Of a stretch of DNA of 64,000 bases, positions 1 through 7,900 are shown piece after piece. Source of the stretch: Arthrobacter sp. zg-Y1110 (lineage in GTDB: Bacteria > Actinomycetota > Actinomycetes > Actinomycetales > Micrococcaceae); NCBI RefSeq assembly GCF_025244865.1, contig NZ_CP104273.1:248001-312000 (forward strand), in the 5' to 3' direction. The translations under genes and the position numbers were made by a program. Position 1 is the stretch's first letter. Every line of letters begins with the position of its first letter. The notes below the pieces were generated by a model. That model was given only the letters and a program-made list of their open reading frames with translations, was not told where the DNA came from and did not search any database.

Positions 1-12
1 TCTCCCTGCCTG

Positions 13-44
13 GAATTGTTACGCGGCAGGTCCGAATTGTTACG
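13..44. repeat. Two direct repeats, 21-bp spacing
   Basis: GAATTGTTACG occurs at 13-23 and again at 34-44, exactly 21 bp (two helical turns) apart. It lies between the stop of the minus-strand nuclease gene and the window edge. It could be an operator or part of an iteron array continuing outside the window; two copies are too few to decide. Confidence 0.45.
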
Positions 45-78
45 ACGAAGACCGTCCGGAGGGCCTGCTTCCCAGCAT

Positions 79-630
79 TTATGCGGCCAGGGAAGTGTCT
101 GCCACCCAGCTCAGCCGGTAGGCAGCAGCCCATGCCTCAAGCGGAGCGACCAGCGCCGGGTACCCCGGACCGCCAAGGCGACCGATGCGTTCCAGCCGCG
201 GCCACACCCGGTATCCATGCGGGCCGGCATCGTCCCGGACCCACGCCAGCGCCTTTGAAACGATGGCAAAGTCGGCCACCGGATCGACACCGCCAGGCCA
301 GGCGTCAACAGCCGTACATGCCAGCCACCGCACCTGATGCGCCCTCGTACCAAGGATCGGGACCATGCCCAGCGCGAAGGGCATCTCGCCGTTTGCTGCC
401 TGCTTTACGGAGTCCTCGGCCGAGGAGCGGATCGCCTGCCCCATGTCCTTCTTTGCACGGACCTGGATGGCCACATCGGAGAAGACGGAGAGGTCTCCGA
501 CGTCATCCTTGCGGCCGGCTCCGAGCATGCGCATCGGGTTGTTCACCGTGTATTCCGGCAACAGCTCCACGAGGGCCGTCACAGCCTCCCGCTCGAAGCG
601 GTCTCCCTTGTCCTTTGCAGAATTTCCCAT
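79..630 (-). CDS. Holliday-junction-resolvase-like PD-(D/E)XK nuclease
   Basis: 183-residue protein with the layout of the archaeal Hjc/PD-(D/E)XK resolvase fold: an early GDRFER stretch supplying a glutamate, then GRKDDVGDL and IQVRAKK, which match the catalytic E, D and (E/Q)xK positions (here QVRAK, so the E of ExK is Q). The likely role is cleavage of branched DNA during replication or recombination. The start ATG at 630 was chosen because a family A promoter (GGCATAGAG with CCGTCGG upstream) places a start 11 bases downstream, as in six other genes here. The frame is open for 18 more codons upstream. It is divergent from the gene at 734. The assignment rests on motifs only. Confidence 0.65.
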   Translation of the reverse strand: MGNSAKDKGDRFEREAVTALVELLPEYTVNNPMRMLGAGRKDDVGDLSVFSDVAIQVRAKKDMGQAIRSSAEDSVKQAANGEMPFALGMVPILGTRAHQVRWLACTAVDAWPGGVDPVADFAIVSKALAWVRDDAGPHGYRVWPRLERIGRLGGPGYPALVAPLEAWAAAYRLSWVADTSLAA

Positions 631-634
631 ACTG

Positions 635-668
635 CTCTCTATGCCGCTCGAAGGCCGACGGCACTTGT
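635..668 (-). promoter_or_regulatory. Family A promoter for the resolvase-like gene
   Basis: On the minus strand CCGTCGG is followed by ten bases and then GGCATAGAG. The geometry is the same as at 4862-4895. ATG at 630 lies 11 bases after the T of CAT, so the mRNA would have almost no leader. Confidence 0.6.
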
Positions 669-675
669 GGTTATG

Positions 676-685
676 TCTACGCATG
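676..685 (+). promoter_or_regulatory. Family C motif TCTACGCATG
   Basis: This is one of six copies of TCTRCGCATG placed at gene starts on both strands and always pointing into the gene. It is about 50 bases ahead of the ATG at 734 and overlaps the divergent family A site. Confidence 0.5.
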
Positions 686-733
686 TTGGTTGGCAGAGGC
701 CATCACGACTACACATCAGGGGTAAATCCACCA

Positions 734-1630
734 ATGGACATCAAACGCCGGCAGCTGCTCACCGAACCCGGTGAAGGACTGCTTCTCGCAAAGTCAGCCC
801 TCGACACGGTTGAGCGCTTCTCCGACTGGCAGACCGCCACGGGCCTGCACCCCACCCGCTTCGTCTTCGGCGAACTCTGCTCCGTTCCGCTTCCCATCTA
901 CACAGCCGTAGCTCCGGGCAAGCGCCAGTTCGCAGAAGTAAACCCCGAGGTCATGTGGCACCCGCTTTTCTGGCTGCCGCCGACGATCGCCGGCCGCTAC
1001 AACCTGCCCACCGGCCCCAACGGTGAACTGGAACCTGAGTCCAACGCCGTCTGGTCCCTGCGCGTCGCCCTGGAGCTGACGGCATCGGGCCTCTACAGCC
1101 AGGAAGAGGGATGGGTCGACATCCTGGACACCGTGAATATCGACGTCGACAACGAAGCCGACCTGGCCCGGATCAGCGAATGGCAGGCCGGCGGCATCGA
1201 CGACCTGCTCGATTCCATCGACCTTGGCCCGTACCTGCTCCTGGACGAGAACCCGAACTGGGCCCTGCAGTCGGCAATGGCCCTCGAAGAGCCGGCGACC
1301 CAGGCGCAGTGGGCCATCCTGGCCGACTCCCTCATGGAAATGATCTGGGACGCCCGCGGCGACGACACCAGCATCCTCCCCGAGTACCGTGCAGCCGTGC
1401 AGCTCGTTGCCGAACTGGCAGAGGTGCAGCTGGTGGACATCCCCACCGAGGGCAACACCGCCGAAGAATTCTGGGCAACCATCAACGCCGAAATCCGCAA
1501 CGAAGAGTACGTCACCAAGCAGGCCCTCACCGACGGCCCCGTGGTCATGGCTGAGGAATGGCTGCGCATGACCCGGGATACGTTCTGGGAATCCGTTACC
1601 GACCTGCAGACCCTCCCGGTCGCCGGATGA
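734..1630 (+). CDS. Conserved-looking hypothetical protein, 298 aa
   Basis: Acidic soluble protein with no signal peptide or membrane segment and no motif I recognise. The ATG at 734 begins MDIKRRQLL; the reading frame is open further upstream, but that part is antisense to the nuclease gene and was left out. Its stop overlaps the next ATG (ATGA at 1627-1630), so the two are probably translationally coupled and may act together. A family C motif lies about 50 bases upstream. Confidence 0.7.
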   Translation: MDIKRRQLLTEPGEGLLLAKSALDTVERFSDWQTATGLHPTRFVFGELCSVPLPIYTAVAPGKRQFAEVNPEVMWHPLFWLPPTIAGRYNLPTGPNGELEPESNAVWSLRVALELTASGLYSQEEGWVDILDTVNIDVDNEADLARISEWQAGGIDDLLDSIDLGPYLLLDENPNWALQSAMALEEPATQAQWAILADSLMEMIWDARGDDTSILPEYRAAVQLVAELAEVQLVDIPTEGNTAEEFWATINAEIRNEEYVTKQALTDGPVVMAEEWLRMTRDTFWESVTDLQTLPVAG

Positions 1631-2253
1631 CAGCCCCCGCCGTGGGGTACATCCCCTTCGACGCGCGCCTGAATATGGACGGGACGGTGAACATCTTCGC
1701 CGACGGCAATCCCCTCCCCGGCGGACAGGGGCTGAGCACCGGTGCGGTCCTGCGCATCCTCTCGCGCTACGCGAAGGAGAACGGCACCGTCCTGATGACG
1801 ACCGTCCAGCTCAACGGCCGCGTCACCCGCGACCTGATCGACGGCTCCGGCGGCTCGGTACCCTACTACGTGCCTGCCGAAGCAGAAGCCGAGGCGGCAA
1901 CCGAAGAGGACACAGCCGTCGACAACGAAGATGTGCTGCTTGCAGCCCTGAAGACCCGCGGTGCGGTTCCCGGCGCGGCACCGGCCGGAGAGTACGTTCC
2001 GCAGACACCCAAAGCCCGGCGCGTCCGCCCCCTCGATGCCTCCGAAGCCATCCCGGACTACGACGTCGAAGGGGACATCCGCAAAGCAATGGCCACGAAC
2101 CGGGTACCGGTCAACATGAGGCTGATTACCATCGTCCTCATCGGTATCCTGGCCGCCGCCGTTGCGGCTTACATCTTCAACAGCATCTCCGGATCGCTGT
2201 CAGCCGCCGATTTCCCGCTGCCCTCCTGGTACGTCACGGATCCGCCGGCCTGA
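1627..2253 (+). CDS. C-terminally membrane-anchored hypothetical protein
   Basis: 208-residue protein. The N-terminal two thirds are soluble with an acidic Ala/Glu-rich linker near residues 80-100, and one hydrophobic helix spans about residues 165-185, leaving a short C-terminal tail. The topology fits a tail-anchored or bitopic inner-membrane protein. The start was chosen from the ATGA overlap with the upstream stop. A strong terminator follows, so it ends the operon. Function unknown; it could be an accessory of the transfer apparatus, but that is only inferred from location. Confidence 0.7.
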   Translation: MTAPAVGYIPFDARLNMDGTVNIFADGNPLPGGQGLSTGAVLRILSRYAKENGTVLMTTVQLNGRVTRDLIDGSGGSVPYYVPAEAEAEAATEEDTAVDNEDVLLAALKTRGAVPGAAPAGEYVPQTPKARRVRPLDASEAIPDYDVEGDIRKAMATNRVPVNMRLITIVLIGILAAAVAAYIFNSISGSLSAADFPLPSWYVTDPPA

Positions 2254-2277
2254 GAAGGCATTCACTGATTCACCGGA

Positions 2278-2315
2278 CCCGTCCGGCCGCTCACCCGGCC
2301 GGGCGGGTTCTTTCT
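2278..2315 (+). terminator. Rho-independent terminator
   Basis: Twelve-base stem (one mismatch; 2278-2289 with 2296-2307) followed by TTCTTTCTT. It ends the 734-2253 operon. Confidence 0.75.
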
Positions 2316-2336
2316 TGCCCCCGTCCGCACACATAG
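2305..2336 (+). promoter_or_regulatory. Family B promoter for pseudo-dnaE
   Basis: TCCGCACACATAG at 2324-2336, with GGGTTCTT in the usual upstream-box place, the same eight bases as at 4749. No start codon lies 8 bases after the T, so a leader of about 93 nt is predicted, with an inverted repeat near 2360-2385 and an AAAGGA ribosome site before the ATG at 2435. Confidence 0.6.
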
Positions 2337-2434
2337 CCGTTGCCGGGTTACCGGCACCAGGGACCGGCCCATCTCAGCCGGTCCGCCTTTCGGGCACATG
2401 GGCAACAGGCCCGCCCCACAGCAAAAGGAACGCT

Positions 2435-4699
2435 ATGAGCACATTCATCAACCTGCGCGGCTACGGCGAACACACCAACGGCAGCCTCACGGACGTCGGC
2501 GAAGCCATCGGGCAGGCCCTCGAATACGGGCAGAAAGCCCTGGCCATCACCGATGCCCGGACGCTGGCAGGGGTCCCCGGCTTCGTCCGCCGCGCAAAGG
2601 CCTCCGGCATCAAGCCGATCATCGGCATGGAAGTCTCCCTGGCCACATCCGGTGACCGCCTCCACGTCCACCGCCCGACCGCAGACTCACCCCTCTTCCA
2701 TAACCTCACTCTCCTTGCCCGCAACACCAAGGGCTGGGAGAACCTGGTGGCCATCAACAACGCCTCCCAGGATCCTGCCCATATCCGCCCGGTCATCGAC
2801 GTGGCCCTGCTGGCCCGGCACAGCGAAGGACTGATCCTGCTCACCGGCGGGATGGACGGCCCGCTTGCCGAACCGCTGACCCGCGGCCTGTACCGGATGG
2901 CGGCACACACCTTCTCGGACCTCGTCAGCGCCGTCGGCGCCGGCAGCATCTTCGTCGAGATGACCAACCAGGGTGTGAAGGACGAAGGGCTGGTCGCAGA
3001 CGGACTGCGGCGCATTGCGGCCCTCTTCGAGGTGCCCGTTGTCGCAACCAGCCCCTTCTCCTACGTGGATGAATCCCTCGCCGGCCCCCACGCTGCCATC
3101 ACCGCCGGATCGGAAGGCCCCTGGCAGGAACCGGAAAAGCTCCCGGCCCTGCACCTCCGCTCGGAAGCGCAGATGCGCGAAGCCAACCCGCTGGATCCCT
3201 TCTGGCAGGATGCAGTCGGGATGACCGCCGTCGTGGCCGACAGCATTGACGCCGATGTCCTGCCCTCCCCCGCCCTGCCGCAGATGCCCCGTCACCGCCT
3301 GCCCAACGGGCACCGGGATGCCATCGCATGCCTCAGGGACCTCGCCGTGGCCGGACTCAATGAGCGCGACGGCTGCACCACCCCGATGGGCATGTGGCGC
3401 CTGGAGGATGAACTCAAGCTGATCTCCGATGCCGGGGCAGCGAAGTATTTCCTCCTGCTGCGTGACCTGACCGCCCACCTGCGCAGCCGGGGCATCACTC
3501 TCGGCGCCGGCCGCGGTACCGCCGGATCCAGCTATGTCCTGTACGGCCTGGGCGTCACCGACATCGACCCCCTCGAAACCGGCCTGCACTTTGAGGCATT
3601 CCTGAAACCCGGGCAGGGCCTTCCCGCATTCGATCTGGACCTCGAGCCCCGCGGCCGCGAAGTGGCCTTCAAATACCTCACCGGCCGGTACGGGAAGGGC
3701 AACATCGCCCGGGTCTCCGCCTACATCCACTACCGGAGCAAGAGGGCACTGAGTACCTCTGAACGCATCCTGGGCCGGAGGACGGGTGAGGCGGTGCCGT
3801 CCGAAGCCGAAACCGCCGCCCTGGCCGATGCCCTTGAAGGGCGCATGGTTTCCGTGACATCCCACCCTTCCGCGCTGGTGATCTCTGCAGACCCGATTGC
3901 CGCACGCCTGCCGCTGCGCACGGAACGCTCCTACGAATCCTCCGACGTACCGGCCCTGCAGTGGGCCCGCGAAGACATCGAAGGCACAGGCCTGCTGGTC
4001 ATCAACCTGATGGGGCTGCACTCCCTGACGCCCATGGGGGCAGCATTGAAGGCAGCAGCCGGCGCCCCCAGGGCAGGCGGACAGACCGGCCCCGTACCCC
4101 ACCCCTCGCGCCGCGACCTGGCATCGGTCCGTAAGGCATGGCGCCTGCTGTACGAGCAGGATCTTCCCGGACTGAAACTGGGCAGCCGCGACCTGAAGAA
4201 GATGCTCGATTCGGGCAAGGTCACTGACCTGAGCGAGCTCGCCAACCTGTACGCCGTCGCCCGTTTCGGGACGGGGGTCCGCAACGTATACCTGGCCTCG
4301 TCGGCCGGGACCTACCGCGGGACGGCAACGGCGCTGAACATCCTTGCCCGTGTCACCTCCACCAGCCGCGGTGTCCTGCTCTACCAGGAGCAGATCGCCG
4401 ACCTTGCCGTCATGGCCGCCGGATACACGGTCGCTGAAGGTTTGAGGCTCTGGCAGGTACTGGCCAAGGATGATCCCGAGCTGACCGCAATCGAGCGGGA
4501 TCGCTTCACTGCCGCCGTCACAGCCCACCTTCCGCGCGAGGCACGCCGTCCCGGTGAAGCCGAGGCACTCTTCGCCGTCATTGCCGCGGCGGCACCGGGG
4601 GCACGGTCCAGGGCCCACTCCCGCGGCATGGCTCTGCAGGCGTTCAACCGCGCGTGGCTGATGCACTCCTTCCCGGAGGAGTACGCCGCAGCCTCCTGA
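2435..4699 (+). CDS. Degenerate DNA polymerase III alpha paralogue (pseudo-DnaE)
   Basis: 754-residue DnaE-family protein that aligns along PHP, palm, thumb and finger regions and stops just where HhH/OB domains would begin. The PHP metal motif is lost: the HLHNHT of the neighbouring DnaE is reduced to YGEHT, and AITDHG has become AITDAR. In the palm, PDIDVDF is PAFDLDL (residues 397-403), so two of three aspartates remain. The catalytic aspartate of DILGL is Asn524 (INLMGL), and the RKAMGKKK finger motif has become LWQVLAKDD. I infer loss of both exonuclease-type PHP and polymerase chemistry, with a possible structural or regulatory role beside the full DnaE downstream. ATG 2435 has AAAGGA upstream. 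Known active DnaE2/ImuC enzymes keep these residues. Confidence 0.8.
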   Translation: MSTFINLRGYGEHTNGSLTDVGEAIGQALEYGQKALAITDARTLAGVPGFVRRAKASGIKPIIGMEVSLATSGDRLHVHRPTADSPLFHNLTLLARNTKGWENLVAINNASQDPAHIRPVIDVALLARHSEGLILLTGGMDGPLAEPLTRGLYRMAAHTFSDLVSAVGAGSIFVEMTNQGVKDEGLVADGLRRIAALFEVPVVATSPFSYVDESLAGPHAAITAGSEGPWQEPEKLPALHLRSEAQMREANPLDPFWQDAVGMTAVVADSIDADVLPSPALPQMPRHRLPNGHRDAIACLRDLAVAGLNERDGCTTPMGMWRLEDELKLISDAGAAKYFLLLRDLTAHLRSRGITLGAGRGTAGSSYVLYGLGVTDIDPLETGLHFEAFLKPGQGLPAFDLDLEPRGREVAFKYLTGRYGKGNIARVSAYIHYRSKRALSTSERILGRRTGEAVPSEAETAALADALEGRMVSVTSHPSALVISADPIAARLPLRTERSYESSDVPALQWAREDIEGTGLLVINLMGLHSLTPMGAALKAAAGAPRAGGQTGPVPHPSRRDLASVRKAWRLLYEQDLPGLKLGSRDLKKMLDSGKVTDLSELANLYAVARFGTGVRNVYLASSAGTYRGTATALNILARVTSTSRGVLLYQEQIADLAVMAAGYTVAEGLRLWQVLAKDDPELTAIERDRFTAAVTAHLPREARRPGEAEALFAVIAAAAPGARSRAHSRGMALQAFNRAWLMHSFPEEYAAAS

Positions 4700-4721
4700 C
4701 CCTCGGCACCACGAAAACAGG

Positions 4722-4760
4722 CCCGCCCGGCAGCGGTTTCAGCCGGGCGGGTTCTTTTCT
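4722..4760 (+). terminator. Rho-independent terminator
   Basis: Perfect ten-base stem (4722-4731 with 4742-4751) and a TTCTTTTCT tract. It closes the pseudo-dnaE transcript. Confidence 0.85.
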
Positions 4761-4780
4761 GCCCTCTGCCGCACACATAG
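4749..4780 (+). promoter_or_regulatory. Family B promoter ahead of two micro-ORFs
   Basis: GCCGCACACATAG at 4768-4780. ATG 4786 lies exactly 8 bases after the T of CACAT, so the transcript should begin at or beside the ATG. Confidence 0.7.
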
Positions 4781-4785
4781 AAACC

Positions 4786-4839
4786 ATGAAGGTTCCAGCA
4801 TCACCGGCCGCCGGCCCAAAAGCCCCGGATACCAGGTAA
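4786..4839 (+). CDS. Leaderless 17-codon micro-ORF
   Basis: Begins MKVPASPAAG and ends at the TAA at 4837-4839. It has no Shine-Dalgarno; the start is set by the 8-base rule of family B. Its stop overlaps the ATG of the next micro-ORF (TAATG), the same arrangement as at 30.3, 52.4 and 61.2 kb. It is probably a leader peptide whose translation matters more than its product. Confidence 0.45.
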   Translation: MKVPASPAAGPKAPDTR

Positions 4840-4901
4840 TGCACGCGTTGGAACCGGCCAAGGCACAGCCGTCGGCCGTCCGGACGCATAGGAACAACTA
4901 G
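4839..4901 (+). CDS. Second micro-ORF, 20 codons
   Basis: Overlaps the previous stop by one base (TAATG). The family A promoter of dnaE lies inside its 3' half, so it ends about where the dnaE transcript should begin. No recognisable domain. Supported only by the overlap pattern. Confidence 0.3.
   Translation: MHALEPAKAQPSAVRTHRNN
4862..4895 (+). promoter_or_regulatory. Family A promoter for dnaE
   Basis: GGCACAG, CCGTCGG, ten bases, then CGCATAGGAAC. It is nearly identical in spacing to the ssb promoter at 10041. The predicted leader to GTG 4975 is about 78 nt. Confidence 0.65.
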
Positions 4902-4974
4902 GGCATTCGCCCTCCCCCACTCTTTGAACCGGGGTCAACCGACCCCATTTTCAGGCTAGAAAAGCAGGAGACAC

Positions 4975-7900
4975 GTGACTGATGAACCTCAGCCGGACGG
5001 CAGCGGCTTTGTACACCTTCACAACCACACCGAGAACAGCCAGCTCGACGGCCTGACCCGCGTAAAGTCCGTTGCCCGTACCGCTGCCGCACTCGGACAG
5101 AAAGCCCTGGCCATCACCGACCACGGCTCCCTCGCTGCTGCCTGGAAGTTCCAGAAGTACTGCCTTGAGGCCGGCATCAAGCCGATCATCGGCAACGAAA
5201 TGTACATGGCCATCGGCAACCGCTTCGAGCGCAACTTCGAGACCGTCGCCAACGATGACGCCAATGCCTCCGACGCCGATGAAGGCAAGGAAAAGTCCAA
5301 GCGGTACATGCACCTGACCGTCCTGGCCCGCAACGAGGCCGGGTGGAAGTCCCTGCTCGCCCTGCACAACAAGGCCGAGGACTCCCACTGGTACAAGCCC
5401 CGGATCGACTTCGACCTGCTCGACGAGCACGGCGAAGGGCTCATCATCCTCACCGGCTGCCTCGGCGGACCGGTTGCAGGACCGCTGGCCCGTGCCGGCG
5501 CGATCGACAAAGCCTTCGAAGCTGCCTGCCCCGAAATCGCAGCACTGCTGGGCGAAGAGGACTCTGAAGAGCTGGCCGACCGCATCACCGCGGCTGTGGC
5601 CGACTACGCCTCCATGAAACAGCGGCTCTCCAACGCCGAAAAGGACACCACCACCCCGGCGGCCCTTATCGTCCAGCTCCGCGAAGCCGTCAAGAACTTC
5701 ACCCCCGCACTGGCTGAAGATGCCGGTGACGAGCACAAGCAGGACCTGGCCCGGATCATCACGAAGCTTCCCGGCGTCCCCGTCGATGCTGCACGCCTTC
5801 GCTCCGATGCCCGCGACAACCTGGACCGCCTCATCGGCGCCGTCGGCCGCGAGCACGTCTTCATCGAGGTCATGCACCACGGCATCAAGGCTGAAACCCA
5901 TGCCTTCCGCGAGCTGCGCATCCTCTCGGAGGAAACCGGCATCCCGCTGGTGGCCACCAACGACTGCCACTACGAGCACGCCGGCGACGCCAAGGCACAC
6001 GACGGCTTCCTTGCCGTGGGCGTGAAGCGTTCCCTGGATGATCCCAAGCGCTTCAAGTTCAACGGCACCCCGGACTACTACCTGAAGTCCGAGCAGGAAA
6101 TGCTCGATGTGCTGGGCAACCTCAAGAACAAGAAGGCCGCCGCCGCATGGCGCCAGGCCGTAGCCAACTCCGTGATGGTCGCTGACCTGTGCGACGACAA
6201 GGTCATCCCCGACCCGAAGATGCGCCTGCCCAAGTTCCCCGTGCCCGCCGGGTTCGACTCCGAGCGCGCCTACCTGCACCACCTTGTGAAGGAAGGTGCC
6301 GTAGAGCGTTACGGAACCGACCCGGAGACCGGTAAGCGCCGCCCGCTGCCCGCGGAGGTGAAGGAACGCCTGCGGATGGAAGAGGACATCATCTGCGACA
6401 TGGGCTTCCCCGCCTACTTCCTCATCGTCTGGGACATGATCGCCTGGGCCCGTTCGGATTACACCCCGCAGGACTGGGTCGACCTGCACGCAGGCAAGCC
6501 CGTGGACGATGCCACCCGCACCCGGAAGAAGCCCATCGTCGTCGGTGTCGGCCGCGGTTCGGCTGCAGGTGCCGCCACCTCGTACTGCATGAAGATCGTC
6601 GGTGTGGATCCGCTGGAGAACCACCTGCTCTTCGAGCGTTTCCTCGAGCCCGGCCGCGCCGGCATGCCCGACATCGACGTCGACTTCGAAGCGGCCCGCC
6701 GCAATGAGGTATTCGTCTTCGTCGGTGTGCGCTGGGGCAAGGACCGCGTGGCCCACATCGGCACGTTCGGCATGGCCCTGTCCAAGGCTGCCGTGAAGGA
6801 CGCTGCCCGTATCCTGAAGCCTTCCGAACCGGCCCCCGAGGTATTCGCCGCAGCCAAGGCTGCCCGTGCCGCCGGGGACTCCAAGAGGGCTGCCTCCATC
6901 ACTGCTGAGGCGTACGCGAAGATCAACCGCCGCGCTGCGGACATCCAGCGCCTGGGCAACAAGCTCTCGGACCTGATCCCCTCCGCCGGCGGCAAGGCCT
7001 ACTCCTTCGCCCAGCTCGACGACGCCTCGGACAACTCCTCGGAAGCGTTCCGGAACCTTGTCGCAGAGTCCGGTCAGGACGCTCAGGACATCCTGGATCT
7101 GGCGCGCGCCTTCGAAGGCGTCACCAAGACCGAATCCATCCACGCGTGCGGGTTCATCATTTCCCCCGAACCGCTCGATGACATCGTGCCGATGCGCTGG
7201 AAGTCCCACGCTGCCACCGCGGACCCCGAAGCTCCGCGCGTGATCTGCTGGGACGGCCCGGACTGTGAAGAGATCGGTCTGCTCAAGATGGACATCCTGG
7301 GCCTGACCAACCTCGACATTGCCTCCACCGCGCTGGACTTCACCGCCCGGACGACCGGCAACCGGTTCACCATGGAGGAAATCCCGCACCCGAACACCAA
7401 GGGCAATGCGATTGTCCAGGGTGCCTACAACCTGCTGGCGCAGGGCCGCACCGGCGGTGTCTTCCAGATGGAGTCCGGCGGCATGATCCGTACCGCACAG
7501 GAAGTGGAGCCGGAAACCCTCGACGACATTTCCGCCATCGTCGCCCTGTTCCGCCCGGGCCCCCTGAAGGCGGGCATGCACACCTCTTACGCCCGCCGTA
7601 AGGCAGGACTGGAGCCTGTGTCCTACACCGACTTCACCCACGATCCGGTGGAAACCGAATGGATCGACGGCGTGCTGGGCGGAACGTACGGCATGGCCAT
7701 CTATCAGGAAACGATCATGCGCCTGTCCACGGTCGTTTCCGGCTTCAACGCTGCCCAGCGTTCCCGCCTGCGCAAGGCCATGGGCAAGAAGAAGCAGTCC
7801 GAGATGGATGCCTGCCTCACCATGTGGACCGAAGGCGCCACCCAGGAATTCCGGGACGAGGACGGCAACGTCATTTCCCCGGTGTTCTCCGCCGTGACAG

